A stretch of 64,000 nucleotides of DNA from JAZBPO01 sp963691775 (GCA_963691775.1 OY829369.1:2294001-2358000); one strand, 5' to 3'; shown: positions 27,266 to 36,985, counted from the first letter of the stretch. Notes: generated from the sequence alone by a model not told the origin. Numbers and translations: made by a program.

Positions 27266-28197
27266 ATCATTGGCTCTCGACCGTGGGGCGCGGCCCAGTC
27301 GAGCATCGGCCCCCTGGGCAGGATGCGTGGCGGCCGCGAACCGAAGTAGATGCCCTTGATCGCATCAAAATCGACCGTCGCGGCGACCCCGGGCTGGCTG
27401 TAGAGATCGCGCGCGTAGGGCCACAGGTTCGGATAGTCGGGGATTCGCTGGCGATTGCAGCGGAAGGCGCTGTAGTAGGCAACGTCGAAGCGGACGAGCG
27501 TCGAGAACAGACGCCAGTCCGCTTCGGTGATCACGTCACCGCAGAGATAGCGCGCTTTCTCGAGCCGCGCATCCAGTTCGTCGAGGGCTGCGAACAGCTG
27601 ATCGAACGCCGCGTCGTAGGCGGCCTGTGACGCGGCAAAGCCGCAACGATAGACCCCGTTGTTGATGGTCTCGTAGATCCGTTCGTTGAGCGCATCGATC
27701 TCCCCGGCATGCTCCGGACGGTAGAACCGCTCGGCGTTCACACCGGGCGACCCGTCGAAGGCGGAATCCAGCATGCGGATGATGTCAGCCGATTCGTTGT
27801 TCACGATCGTGCCCGAGGCCAGGTCCCACAGGACCGGGACCGTGCAGCGCCCCGTGAACTCGGCGTCACTCGCGCTGTAGACGTGATGCATGTGGCGCGC
27901 ACCCAGGATCGGCTCAGGGTTCTTGCCGAAGGTCCAACCTTCGCGCCCGGCGGCGGGCTCCGTGCAGGAAACGCTGACGACGTCCTCGAGTCCTTTCAGC
28001 GAACGGTAGAGGATCGTCCGATAGGCCCAGGGACAGCCTGCGTTCACGAACAGGTGATAGCGGCCGGCTTGCGCCGGAAAACGCGCGTCGTCGCCGATCC
28101 AGGCCCTGCAGGTGCTTACCTCGCGTTCGAAGGCGCCGCCCCGCCCGGTCCGCGCCACGTCCGCGTCGGTCCAGCACCCCTTCACGAGCATGCCCAT
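27262..28197 (-). CDS. Glutathionyl-hydroquinone reductase, GST xi class (YqjG/ECM4-like)
   Basis: A 311-residue GST-fold enzyme that reduces glutathionyl-quinone adducts. The catalytic cysteine is C55 in FVNAGCPWAYRTILYRSLKG, and the typical following segments are GWTFGKNPEPI, HHVYSASDAEFTGRCTVPVLWD and IVNNESADIIRML. The C-terminal domain has INNGVYRCGFAASQAAYDAA and ITEADWRLFSTLVRFDVAYY. All match the YqjG/ECM4 group in order and length. It stands on its own transcription unit, with an unknown membrane protein gene 30 bp upstream on the same strand. Confidence 0.9.
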   Translation of the reverse strand: MGMLVKGCWTDADVARTGRGGAFEREVSTCRAWIGDDARFPAQAGRYHLFVNAGCPWAYRTILYRSLKGLEDVVSVSCTEPAAGREGWTFGKNPEPILGARHMHHVYSASDAEFTGRCTVPVLWDLASGTIVNNESADIIRMLDSAFDGSPGVNAERFYRPEHAGEIDALNERIYETINNGVYRCGFAASQAAYDAAFDQLFAALDELDARLEKARYLCGDVITEADWRLFSTLVRFDVAYYSAFRCNRQRIPDYPNLWPYARDLYSQPGVAATVDFDAIKGIYFGSRPPRILPRGPMLDWAAPHGREPMI

Positions 28198-28227
28198 ACA
28201 TCGGTCTCCCTGTGGGTGCCCCAGCGA

Positions 28228-29247
28228 TCAGAACAACAGATTCTCAACGGCCGCGGCCATGACCCAGGTGATCGGGGGCAAGAGGCCGAAGAGCACGATG
28301 CGCTGCACATAGCCTCCGAGCGGCCAGGTCGGTAGGGCATCGAGCCAGAGCAGATAGCTCATCCATTCACCGTGCCCGCCATCTGCCCGCCGATCGACTG
28401 TGCTGCCGACGAGGCCGTCCGCGTCGCCGTCGAGCGCCCGAATGACGCGCTCGCGTTCGGCGTCCCGAAGCGCAACGATGCTGCGATGAATCTCCCACAT
28501 CGGAAGCAATGACAGCGGTAGCGCGATCACGAACATCAGGGTGGTACGAATCAGATAGCCGGTTGCGATCTCGCCGGTCCCCTCGAAAAACACAACCGTG
28601 GCCGTGCCCGCACCGAGCGCGATGGACAGGGCCGCAACGAGACACAGGGGCGGCAGAGCGAAACAGCTGTAGGCGTCGAGCCGCCGCAAGTCTGGGTCGA
28701 TGCCGCGCGCCAGCCAGCGCAGAAGCACCACGGCCGTCCCGAACGCAAGCACTAGCAGGCCCCCAGCGGCGAAGTTCAACAGCAGGGGCGCCAGCAGATA
28801 CAAGCGCTGAATGGCATCGAGCGCGCCGCCGGCGACCTCGCCCGCCTCCCGAAACAGCCGCATCCAAGCCTGGAGCACGAAGATGGCGATGAGCAGCATC
28901 GCGAGCCAGCGGCGACGCATCTGCGGCGTCGGTCGATCCAGCCGCTCGAGCACACGCCGATCGAAAGCGAGCGCGACACGAACGCTCTGCTCGAGGTGCT
29001 GAGCAGCGGCCCGAGCCAGGCCCAGGCCGAGACCCGCAACGGCGCCATTGAACACGCTGAACACGATGTCGACGGCAGTCACCGGCTGAGCACTACGCAT
29101 GCTGACCCAGTCTGCGAAGAGTAAAGACAGAATGCCTGTAACGCCGGCGCCTGCCGCGACAAGCAACGCCGTGAGCCGGATGTTCGAGACCGGGATGCGA
29201 TCAAGCGCGGCGAGCAGCGGAATACCGTGAAGAGAATGGGTCGTCAT
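28228..29247 (-). CDS. Polytopic membrane protein of unknown function
   Basis: A 339-residue protein with about seven hydrophobic segments, including LTALLVAAGAGVTGILSLLFA, WLAMLLIAIFVLQAWM, LLAPLLLNFAAGGLLVLAFG, FALPPLCLVAALSIALGAG and TLMFVIALPLSLLPMW. A charged cytoplasmic-type stretch near residue 280 (ALRDAERERVIRALDGDADG) precedes the last segment. ATG 29247 with GGAG upstream is preferred over 29286. I recognise no family and see no catalytic motif. The gene lies 30 bp before the hydroquinone reductase and may be co-transcribed. Confidence 0.68.
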   Translation of the reverse strand: MTTHSLHGIPLLAALDRIPVSNIRLTALLVAAGAGVTGILSLLFADWVSMRSAQPVTAVDIVFSVFNGAVAGLGLGLARAAAQHLEQSVRVALAFDRRVLERLDRPTPQMRRRWLAMLLIAIFVLQAWMRLFREAGEVAGGALDAIQRLYLLAPLLLNFAAGGLLVLAFGTAVVLLRWLARGIDPDLRRLDAYSCFALPPLCLVAALSIALGAGTATVVFFEGTGEIATGYLIRTTLMFVIALPLSLLPMWEIHRSIVALRDAERERVIRALDGDADGLVGSTVDRRADGGHGEWMSYLLWLDALPTWPLGGYVQRIVLFGLLPPITWVMAAAVENLLF

Positions 29248-29374
29248 CGCTTCTCCGGCCTGCGGTGTCGCGCCGGAGTCTCGCACACCCGGGCGCCATC
29301 ACCGCACGCAGCCGGCTATCTGCTGCGGGCGCAGCTGCGACCGGCGCTCGCGAGCCAACGCGAGCGTATGTGCA

Positions 29375-29932
29375 TCAATCTTCTTTGCAGCGGGCGGTCA
29401 GTGACGCGAGGACTTCGTAGCGGATGCTGTTCTCGCCACGAGCGACGCGCCGCAAACGGCTGTTTTCATCATCGCCTTCCTCATCGTCGCTGTCTGCGCG
29501 CGCGTCGTCCTCATCACCTTTCTCAGCTTCCTCGAGCTGCTTGAGAAGGCTTCGAGCAGTCTCCAGAGCATCGTTCCCGTCGCGCTTGCCATAGACCTCG
29601 ATCAGCACGCCCGGCCCGCGGCCCGCGGCGGGATCGTCGACGTCGAGCGCGATCGGCTGAAGCGCCAGCGTCAGAAACTCATTCGACAGCAGTTCACCGT
29701 CTACAGACTCAGGAGAACAGGTGAGGGCTTCCCCGCGCGCATCAGCTTCCGCCCAGCGCGCGGCAACGGCTTCGAGACTGGCTACCGCGGCATCCGCCTG
29801 CGCATCTCGTTCCCCCCCGACAACGAATCCGAACACTACGGCTGCGGCCACAACCACGACCATGATCCACGTCACCCACTCCGAGATGAGCAGACCACCG
29901 ATCCGGACATATTGGGGTTCGCTGTCTTCCAT
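29375..29932 (-). CDS. Single-pass membrane protein with a periplasmic acidic tail
   Basis: A 185-residue protein, from ATG 29932, with one strong membrane segment at about residues 20-39 (WVTWIMVVVVAAAVVFGFVV), a helical region of alternating Ala/Glu/Arg, and a very acidic low-complexity stretch near the C-terminus (EEAEKGDEDDARADSDDEEG). Two cysteines, one at the end in TARCKED, could pair. No family recognised. No operon partner is evident. Confidence 0.6.
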   Translation of the reverse strand: MEDSEPQYVRIGGLLISEWVTWIMVVVVAAAVVFGFVVGGERDAQADAAVASLEAVAARWAEADARGEALTCSPESVDGELLSNEFLTLALQPIALDVDDPAAGRGPGVLIEVYGKRDGNDALETARSLLKQLEEAEKGDEDDARADSDDEEGDDENSRLRRVARGENSIRYEVLASLTARCKED

Positions 29933-30258
29933 CGGCGCGCGCCTGTGTCGGCCAGGTTCGGAGGAAGACTTCGTCAGCAATCGACGTGCCAGCAGCAGCT
30001 GGCGTTCGCCCCCTGAGCCGTTGGTGCCGTCCCAGCAAACTCAACGACCGCACGAGTCGAGGCATTCGGACCGGGGCGCGGCCACCGGGCGTCCCGCGGG
30101 CGCCATCACCGGGCGCCTGGAGCAGAGCTGCCCGACGCGCCCAGCGCGCATCAATGCACCACCGCAGTGCCTGGCGCCCAGAGATATGGCACGAACAGCG
30201 GAGCCTGAACCCAGAAAAATCGATCAGCGCCTCAGACCTATCGATGGCTCATCGTGGG
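29933..30258. other. Intergenic region, no gene seen
   Basis: These 326 bases lie between two minus-strand genes. Open frames here are short and out of register with any protein-like sequence. No hairpin with a T-run and no convincing promoter was recognised. Confidence 0.4.
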
Positions 30259-31071
30259 TCAGCGCTTGCCGAGCTGGGACGTGAGCTGCTCCAGCTGTGC
30301 CTCGATGCGCCCGAGCCGAGCCGCAAGGGCTTCACGCTCTTCATGCGCTTCCTTCGCGGCCTCCGCGTCATGCTCCTCACTCATCACTTCGAGAATCGTG
30401 GCCACCATCATGTTCAGGAACACGAAGGCGGTGAGGAATATGAAGGTCAGATAGAAAATCCAGCTCATAGGGTGAACCGCCATCGTCTCGTACATGACAT
30501 CGGTCCAGTCTTCGAAGGTTGCCACGCGAAACAGCGTCAGCATCGCAAAGGAGATATCACCCCAGAGCACCGGATTGATGTCGGCAAAGAGGATCGATCC
30601 GATGGCGCCGTAGATGTAGAAGATCACGAACATGAGCAGGGCGATGTAGCCCATACGCGGAATTGCAGTGAGCAGCGCATTGATCAGAAAGCGCAGCTGC
30701 GGCACCACGGAAACGAGGCGCAGCACTCGAAAAACCCGAAGCAGCCGCGCGACAAGGACGGCGTCGGCATTATCGAGGGGCGCGAGGCTCCCCACGACGA
30801 TGATCGTGTCGAAAAGGTTCCAGCCGTTGAAGAAGAAGCGCGATTTCCTGGGTGCTGCGATAAAGCGAAAGGAAAGCTCGGCAAGGAAGAACCAGGTGAT
30901 TGCTGCATCGAGTATCGGCAGCAGCGCCTGGCCGAGCGGCGGCAGCTCATAGGTCTTCGCGCCTACAGTGAGTGCGGACAGCACAATGATGATGATCACG
31001 GCACCCTGGAAGGCCTGGCTGTCCTCGATCTCCTGTAGGCGAACGTCGATCGCCTTGCTGCGCGTGTCCAC
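30259..31071 (-). CDS. Voltage-gated cation channel (bacterial NaV/CaV type)
   Basis: A 270-residue single-domain six-helix channel that would assemble as a tetramer. Helices S1-S3 are hydrophobic. S4 carries arginines at every third position (R109, R112, R115, R118 in VARLLRVFRVLRL), the gating charges. The pore loop is LTLFRVATFEDWTDVMYE with filter residues T185-F-E-D-W-T-D191, more acidic than the LESW of NaChBac-type sodium channels. S6 (FLTAFVFLNMMVATILEVM) is followed by a heptad-like coiled coil, AEAAKEAHEEREALAARLGR, typical of tetramerisation. Ion choice, Na+ or Ca2+, is inference. It stands alone and diverges from the lipoprotein gene. Confidence 0.88.
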   Translation of the reverse strand: MDTRSKAIDVRLQEIEDSQAFQGAVIIIIVLSALTVGAKTYELPPLGQALLPILDAAITWFFLAELSFRFIAAPRKSRFFFNGWNLFDTIIVVGSLAPLDNADAVLVARLLRVFRVLRLVSVVPQLRFLINALLTAIPRMGYIALLMFVIFYIYGAIGSILFADINPVLWGDISFAMLTLFRVATFEDWTDVMYETMAVHPMSWIFYLTFIFLTAFVFLNMMVATILEVMSEEHDAEAAKEAHEEREALAARLGRIEAQLEQLTSQLGKR

Positions 31072-31461
31072 GATCTGCTCCGATGCATGACTGCAGCGCG
31101 GATTCTAGTGGTGCAGCGGCAAGATGCGGGAGTGCATCCGACAGAGCGAGGGCGCTACCGCGCCGGGCGGCCCGAGCTCGACAGGCCCGCGACACCGGGG
31201 CCAGAGGAAAGCAAGCGCGATCGCCTAAGGGCTCTCGGGCTCCGAAAGAGCACAGTGCTCGATTCAAGACGATCGCTGCGAGGGCCGCCGCGCGATGACG
31301 CTACGGGCCCTGGCTGAGCCTTCCAGGCAGCCATTCATTTGGCGGCGGAGCCGGGCTTCGGGAGGATGCACATCCAAGGAAGTGGCGTCAGCGCCAAGGC
31401 GCCGCCCGCCAGCGCGCAGCAGAGGCCTTTGCCTCGCCTGTGCAATCGGAGCTCTCATGCG
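31072..31461. other. Divergent intergenic region
   Basis: About 390 bases between the channel (minus) and the OB-fold lipoprotein (plus). It must hold two promoters, but I recognise none. No gene is supported; the small open frames are GC-rich noise. Confidence 0.4.
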
Positions 31462-32139
31462 ATGCAGAACATCACGTCGACCCCGCTTCTCCTGATTGCT
31501 CTCGCCTTCGCGGGACTGCTGGCCGGGTGCCAGGGCACGGTGCCGGACACCGGAGCGCCCCCGGAAGGGTGGAGCAACAATGCGCCGACGCGCGTGACGC
31601 AGGTCGTCGCTCGCGGCGCAACGCAGCTGCTACGCGTCGAGCAGGGCGAACTGAGCACCTGGGTGGCGGTGCCAGACGCCAGCGCGAAGGTCGGCGACTA
31701 TGTGCTGCTCGGCCGAGGCGCTCCACGCTACAACGTCGAGATTCCCGAGATCGGCGAGACCGCTGGCGTGATCGTGGACATCAGCCACGCACGCGCCGTG
31801 GATTTCGCAACTGCGCAGCGCGTCGTGAACGCAAGTATTCCGGACGACGCCATCAGCGTCGCGGAGGTCTATGCCGATCTCGATGCACTCGCGGATACGG
31901 AAGTCGTGGTGCATGGGATCGTGACGCGCGTCGCCGGGGCGATCGGCTGGTACTGGGTGCACATGCGGGACAGCAGTGGTGATCCCGACCGAGCGGCGCT
32001 CGATCTCACCATCCAGACCCGAGACAACGTCATGGAGGGTCAACGCGCGGCCTATCGCGGGGTCCTGCGCAAGGATGTAGAGCTCGGCTTCGGCTATTTC
32101 TACGACGCCCTGGTGCGCGAAGCGGCCTATGTCGAGTGA
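31462..32139 (+). CDS. Lipoprotein with an OB-fold domain
   Basis: A 225-residue exported lipoprotein. The signal peptide MQNITSTPLLLIALAFAGLLAGC ends in the lipobox L-A-G-C; GGAG lies ten bases before ATG 31462. The C-terminal 90 residues contain an OB-fold pattern: VVVHGIVTRVAGAIGWYWVH, LDLTIQTRDNVMEGQRAAYRG, and VELGFGYFYDALVREA. Similar domains occur in small exported proteins near cytochrome or metal-handling genes (NrfJ-like), so it may bind a cofactor or nucleic-acid-like ligand, but there is no proof. The middle part is also barrel-like and may be a diverged duplicate. Confidence 0.7.
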   Translation: MQNITSTPLLLIALAFAGLLAGCQGTVPDTGAPPEGWSNNAPTRVTQVVARGATQLLRVEQGELSTWVAVPDASAKVGDYVLLGRGAPRYNVEIPEIGETAGVIVDISHARAVDFATAQRVVNASIPDDAISVAEVYADLDALADTEVVVHGIVTRVAGAIGWYWVHMRDSSGDPDRAALDLTIQTRDNVMEGQRAAYRGVLRKDVELGFGYFYDALVREAAYVE

Positions 32140-32205
32140 TGACGACGTGACTCTGCGCCGAGTCCGGTTATCCTTCGCTCCCCCGTATGCAACAGACACC
32201 CGGTC

Positions 32206-32583
32206 ATGAAGAAGCACGGCCCGAACTTCAACGAACGCCAGCAGGCCTCGCTCGAAGCAAAGAAGCGCCTCATGGAAAAAGCCGCGAAGCGCGCAGCAGA
32301 CCCGAATGCGGAAGCGCGCGCGGAGGCACGTAAACGCGCCGCCGAGAAGCGCGAAGCAGCAGCGGCCGTGAAGCGAGAGCGGCAGAAGGCGGAGCGCGCG
32401 AAGAAAGCCGAGGAACGCGCTCGAAAGGAGGCGGAACGCCGGGCCGCGGCAGAAGCGGAAGCCCAGCGCAAGGCTGAAGAGGCCGCGGCGGCCGCAGCGG
32501 CTGAGGCCGAACTCAAGGCCCAGCAGAAGGCAAAACGTGACGCGCGCTATGCAGCGCGCAAGGCCCGTCAGGGCAGACGCTGA
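32206..32583 (+). CDS. Ala/Lys/Glu-rich helical protein, DUF6481-like
   Basis: A 125-residue, strongly charged protein predicted to be one long helix. It opens with MKKHGPNFNERQQASLEAKKRLMEKAAKR, the pattern of the small DUF6481 group, and continues as alternating Lys/Arg-Ala-Glu blocks ending in RKARQGRR. No enzyme motif is present. The very high net charge suggests nucleic-acid or membrane-surface binding, but the function is unknown. It follows the lipoprotein gene by 66 bp in the same direction. Confidence 0.65.
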   Translation: MKKHGPNFNERQQASLEAKKRLMEKAAKRAADPNAEARAEARKRAAEKREAAAAVKRERQKAERAKKAEERARKEAERRAAAEAEAQRKAEEAAAAAAAEAELKAQQKAKRDARYAARKARQGRR

Positions 32584-32830
32584 CCTGCGCGGCCGCAGCT
32601 TGCGCACCGCCCGGCGAAGTCAGCTAGCGCCTGCTTGACCAGCCCGGCGTGCGCAGCTGCGCCCGGGGGCGACCACGCGCGCATCGCATGGGCGCCGGTC
32701 TGTCAGCAAGGACGAAGGTCCTCAGGCGACGGCCCTGCACAGCGGAGGCCGGCACGCTGACCGCCAATCCAGACCTCGCCCAACGGCACGAGGGGCTGCT
32801 GCGGAATCCTCGCGTCAGGGGCGGCCCCCC

Positions 32831-34798
32831 TCATTCGTCAAGCAGAAAGGTCTCGAAGAAGAGGACCGTCGCCTGCTGATAGACGTCACGGTTCTCCTTG
32901 CGGCGATACCCGTGGCCCTCGTTCATGGCGTTCATGTACCAGACCGTCTGCCCCTGTTCGCGCAGTGCGCCCACCATCTGGATTGCTTCGGTCACGGGGA
33001 CACGAGGGTCGTTCTGGCCCTGTACGACGAACATCGGAATATCGATCTTCTCTACGCTGTTCAGCGGGCTGATCGCCTCAAGGTGCGCCCGCATCTCGGG
33101 ATCGCGCTCATCGCCGTACTCGACCCGGCGCAGATCGCGGCGATAGTCCTGCGTGTTTTCCAGGAAGGTAACGAAGTTGGAGATACCGACGATGTCGACG
33201 GCCGCCTTCAGCCGGTCGCTGAAGTGCACGGCGCTCGCCAGCACCATGTAGCCCCCGTAGCTGCCACCGAAGACAGCAACCCGGCGCTCATCCAGGGAAG
33301 GCTCGGCGGCAATCCAGTCGAGCAGAGCACCGATGTCCTTGACCGAGTCCTCCCGGCTCATTCCGTTGTCGAGCTTCACATAAGTCTTGCCGTAGCCTGC
33401 GGAGCCGCGCACGTTGGGAATCAGTACCGCAACGCCGAGCGTGTCCATCCAGAGCTGGTACGTACTCGAGAACGTCGGCCGCGCCTGGCCCTCGGGGCCG
33501 CCGTGGATCGAAATGACCACCGGGTGCGGACCCGGGCCCGCAGGCGTGTAGAGCCAGGCAGGAATCTTGCGCGGCGCTCCGCTGACTTCGTCGAAGGTGT
33601 CGTACTCGATCAGTTCGGGTTCCCGGAAGCCATCAACGTCCAGACCGCCGACTTCACTGTAGGTCCAGCGCTCGAGCTCGCCATAGGCCAGGGCGCCTTC
33701 CCCCAGCGCCAGCACGTAGGTGTCACTCGGTGAACGCGCGGTGTTGATGGTCAGCGCGAGCTTGCCGCCGTCCGGGCTGAACTCGAGGCCACCCACGACG
33801 CCGACCGGGATGCTGTCCACGCGCGCATACGCACGTGATGTCGGATCGAGCAGATAGACCGCGGAGCGCCCGCCTTCATTGACTATGAATGCTGCGCGCG
33901 AACGGTCCTCACTGATCGCGCCACCCTGAACGTTCCAGGGAATCTCCGCGGTCACGTACTCCGGTTCCGCGCCCGCCTCGAGGGACTGCCAGGCGAGAAC
34001 GTTGAACTCTCCGGCCCGGTCCGTCACGAACCAGAATCCCCCTCCAGCATCATCGAAGCCGATCGGCTGATTGACGCTCGGCGCGTCGTCGCCGCCCGCA
34101 AGCGGCGTGAGCGCGCCGGACTCGACGTCGAGCAGATGGACGCGCGAGTCATTGATACTCACGTAGTTCGCGACCAGTAGGCGCGAGCCGTCAGCGGAGA
34201 ACTCTGCGGGCCCCCACCAGGTACCGTCCACCGATTGCAGCGCGACCCGGGCGCTGTCCGGCGCCGTCGGATCCATCACCCAGACATCGTTCGAGGCGCC
34301 GTTGCGCCGCGTGCTCTGGTAGGCGATCCGATCACCCGACCGGTCCCAGAGCACGGCGCCATTGCGCGACTCGCCATCCGTTACCATCTCGGCGCTGCCG
34401 CCGTCCGGGTCGAGCAGAAAGATCTGCGAGAACTCACTGCCGCCTGCATCGCGGGTGAAGGTGATCTTCGAACCCCCGGGCTGTCGCGAGACGCCACCGA
34501 TCGGGTCCTCGTAGAACGTGACCTGCCGGCGCGCACCGCCCGGCATGTCGACCTTGTGAAGCTGGGCGACATCACCGAAGCGGGTACTTACGTACAGCGC
34601 TTCCCCATCTTCGGACCAGGCGCGAAACGCCGCAGATCGGACGTTCTGGTAGCGACTGAGCCCGTCAACGATTGCAGACGGAATCTCGGGCACGTCCTCC
34701 ATGACGAGATTGCCGTTGTTGGCTTCGCGCCGATCGATCTCCGCGAACGCGGAGGCCGAAAGCAGCACTGTGATCAGGAACGGCAGGGGAGCGCGCAT
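32831..34798 (-). CDS. S9-family prolyl-oligopeptidase-like peptidase
   Basis: A 655-residue exported serine peptidase. A signal peptide (MRAPLPFLITVLLSASAFA) is followed by propeller blades, for example VLWDRSGDRIAYQSTRRNG and GLEFSPDGGKLALTINT, then the hydrolase domain with VVISIHGGPEGQARPTFSS, the nucleophile elbow G-G-S-Y-G-G, Asp in Q-N-D-P-R-V-P and His in N-E-G-H-G. It probably cleaves short peptides in the periplasm. GAAGAGG precedes ATG 34798; the frame extends upstream without signal-peptide character. It is a distinct subfamily from the enzyme at 19926. Confidence 0.88.
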   Translation of the reverse strand: MRAPLPFLITVLLSASAFAEIDRREANNGNLVMEDVPEIPSAIVDGLSRYQNVRSAAFRAWSEDGEALYVSTRFGDVAQLHKVDMPGGARRQVTFYEDPIGGVSRQPGGSKITFTRDAGGSEFSQIFLLDPDGGSAEMVTDGESRNGAVLWDRSGDRIAYQSTRRNGASNDVWVMDPTAPDSARVALQSVDGTWWGPAEFSADGSRLLVANYVSINDSRVHLLDVESGALTPLAGGDDAPSVNQPIGFDDAGGGFWFVTDRAGEFNVLAWQSLEAGAEPEYVTAEIPWNVQGGAISEDRSRAAFIVNEGGRSAVYLLDPTSRAYARVDSIPVGVVGGLEFSPDGGKLALTINTARSPSDTYVLALGEGALAYGELERWTYSEVGGLDVDGFREPELIEYDTFDEVSGAPRKIPAWLYTPAGPGPHPVVISIHGGPEGQARPTFSSTYQLWMDTLGVAVLIPNVRGSAGYGKTYVKLDNGMSREDSVKDIGALLDWIAAEPSLDERRVAVFGGSYGGYMVLASAVHFSDRLKAAVDIVGISNFVTFLENTQDYRRDLRRVEYGDERDPEMRAHLEAISPLNSVEKIDIPMFVVQGQNDPRVPVTEAIQMVGALREQGQTVWYMNAMNEGHGYRRKENRDVYQQATVLFFETFLLDE

Positions 34799-34972
34799 CG
34801 TGGGCCTCTTCTCAATCCGAATTGGTGGGCGCAACGACCGTTGGACACCGCACGCTGAGCTTTCCGACAGCGTGCGCCAGGCCGCGCGACGGCGGAGAGC
34901 TTCGCGTATCCGCAGCGCTATCGCCACGGGCGCCTGATCAGACCGCAGCGGCGAATCGTGCGCGCAACGCCG

Positions 34973-36223
34973 CTATCGCGCCTGCCCCTCGGACGTCTGC
35001 GTACCGGCCTCGATACGCGCGAGCAGCGCTTCGTGAGACCTGCCCCGACGTGTCTCGATCTCCTGCTGAAGCGTCTGCAGCGTTGACGGCGGACCCTCTG
35101 CGTTCGGAGCCAGCTCACGCACCCAGGCATGGCTGCCCTCGGCAATTGTTCGACGCACGTGTTGCAGCGCACCGTTCGGATCCGCGGCGCGGCCAGAGCC
35201 TGCGTAGCCGAACCCTTCGACCATGTTGCGAACGGCCGTCGCCTGGAAGCCGAGGCGATGCAGGAGCTTGTCGCTCGCTTGCGCGAGCACCTCAGGGGCG
35301 ACGGTCAGCAGAAAACTCTCCTGCTGTTTGACCCACGGCTTGACCGTCGAATTGGTGATGATCGAACGCAGTGTCGATGACCGATTGACCGCTCCGCCGT
35401 GCAGGACGCGTCCGTCCATGAGCATGATCGTCCCCGCTGGTGCATCGAGGTTTATGGGGCGCTTGATCTCGCCATAGGCCTCAGCGCCCTTGCCGTTCGA
35501 GCGGTGTGATCCCGGCACGATCAGCGTGCCGCCATTGACCTCGTCCACGTCCTGAAGCACGTAGATGGTGTTGACGAGCGCTGGTCCCTCCTCGAACTGG
35601 AAGGGCGCAAGGAAGCTCTGATCCTGATGCATCGCCTGCGGGTGGCAGTCAGGAAAGGAAATGTTGGCAAGGAAGCTGAAGTGATTCCATTCCGGGCCCA
35701 GCGTGTCCAGGAGAAAACGCTCGATCAGTGGCCCTGCCTGAACAGCGGCTGGATCGTGCTCCATGCACCTCGGAAACACGTCCCCCTTGTTGATGAGTGA
35801 CCAGACGTGCTGCTGCGCCGCACTGACATGAGCGATGCCGAGTTGCCGCTCCGCCCGGGCCTGATCTTCAACGCGCACGCGCAGCGCGTCGCACTGCGCT
35901 TGCGAAAGTCCATCCTCGATGAGGCAGTACCCCCATCGCGCAAAGTCGCGACGAAGCTGAACGAGCGCACGCGTCGGCCTCGGTAACGTCGCCTCGTGCC
36001 AATGCGGGTGACGGGCCGCCACGGTGGTGTCGTAGTACGCGCCCTCGCCCCAACGCAGCGCTTCGTCGTTGCGCGGAGGTTTCAGCCAGGGGTTGTGTCT
36101 GAGCAGCGAACGATAGGGTTCACCAGAGGCAAGGAAGGGCGCAAAGAGCTCGACGCCAGCAGACGACGCGGCCTCTGCTTCGGCCGCCACCGCTTCAGCG
36201 GTGAATTCCACAGGTATGGGCAC
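34973..36223 (-). CDS. Phytanoyl-CoA dioxygenase (PhyH) family protein
   Basis: A Fe(II)/2-oxoglutarate oxygenase-like protein of about 416 residues. The jelly-roll core shows the iron-binding H-x-D in AMHQDQSFLAPF, the later His in MDGRVLHGGAVNRSS, and a conserved VNTIYVLQDVDEVNGGTLIV and PGSHRSNGKG. An N-terminal extension of about 130 residues and a C-terminal tail of about 60 make it longer than the 290-residue core. The start is uncertain: GTG 36223 is used because the residues before it look non-coding, and ATG 36310 or 36370 are possible. The substrate is unknown, perhaps a lipid or isoprenoid. Confidence 0.78.
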   Translation of the reverse strand: MPIPVEFTAEAVAAEAEAASSAGVELFAPFLASGEPYRSLLRHNPWLKPPRNDEALRWGEGAYYDTTVAARHPHWHEATLPRPTRALVQLRRDFARWGYCLIEDGLSQAQCDALRVRVEDQARAERQLGIAHVSAAQQHVWSLINKGDVFPRCMEHDPAAVQAGPLIERFLLDTLGPEWNHFSFLANISFPDCHPQAMHQDQSFLAPFQFEEGPALVNTIYVLQDVDEVNGGTLIVPGSHRSNGKGAEAYGEIKRPINLDAPAGTIMLMDGRVLHGGAVNRSSTLRSIITNSTVKPWVKQQESFLLTVAPEVLAQASDKLLHRLGFQATAVRNMVEGFGYAGSGRAADPNGALQHVRRTIAEGSHAWVRELAPNAEGPPSTLQTLQQEIETRRGRSHEALLARIEAGTQTSEGQAR

Positions 36224-36391
36224 GTGCGCTCTCGCTTTCGCCGTCGCGTGCTTGAACGCTATCGCTTGAGGGCAGTCGGCGCCAGCAAAGCACCGCGCGC
36301 TCGCGCCCATATGCCTGCCGAAGGGGTAAGTGCCGACGCATACAGCCTCACGGCAGCCAGACGGCGTCAACGCACCTGCGCGGCCATTCCT

Positions 36392-36802
36392 CTATTCGTA
36401 ATGCACCCGGGCCCTGGCAACGAGGTAGTAGCCTGCTGCAAGGGCGATGACCAGCAGCGCCATCGCGAACAGCGTCATGGGCTCGAGCGCCGCCGCGTCC
36501 ATGATGACGATCTTGCGCGTAAGGGCCGTAAGCGCGATCAGGAACATCAGCTCGGCGTGAATGCGATGGTCTTCGAGATAGGCATGCACACTGGCCATCA
36601 ACTCAAGGCCGATGAGCACGAGCAGAAACAGGCCGAAGATGCTGAAGAGCTCGGAGAGGCCCAGAAAGAGCCCTGGCGGTTCACGCAGCGCAACGATCAA
36701 CTCGTAGCCGACCTCGACCGTTGCAGAGGCCACCACCAGCGCCATGAGCCCGATGAGCGTCAGCGCAATCACCCGTTCGATGCGATGCACAATCTCCATC
36801 AT
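36392..36802 (-). CDS. PsiE-like small membrane protein
   Basis: A 136-residue protein with four hydrophobic helices (VIALTLIGLMALVVASATVE, LFSIFGLFLLVLIGLELMAS, AELMFLIALTALTRKIVIM, LFAMALLVIALAAGYYLVA). The L-I-G-L-E-L-M-A-S-V element, with a charged loop EDHRIHAELM, is characteristic of the phosphate-starvation-inducible PsiE family. The function of that family is not settled. No Pho box was recognised upstream. It is a single gene, divergent from the GST. Confidence 0.75.
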   Translation of the reverse strand: MMEIVHRIERVIALTLIGLMALVVASATVEVGYELIVALREPPGLFLGLSELFSIFGLFLLVLIGLELMASVHAYLEDHRIHAELMFLIALTALTRKIVIMDAAALEPMTLFAMALLVIALAAGYYLVARARVHYE

Positions 36803-36985
36803 GGGTTCCCCGCACCCCCTTCACGCCCGGTTTGCAAGACTTATCCGGGGGATCATCTCCCGCTAAGCCCGAAAGCACCACGCCCCGAGGAACGGTGCGC
36901 CCGGCACGCATTGGTTTTATCATGAAACCCGCTACCGCAAAGCCGCTGGCTACGGTCGGCTTCAGACAATGCAGAGGGACGCGTG

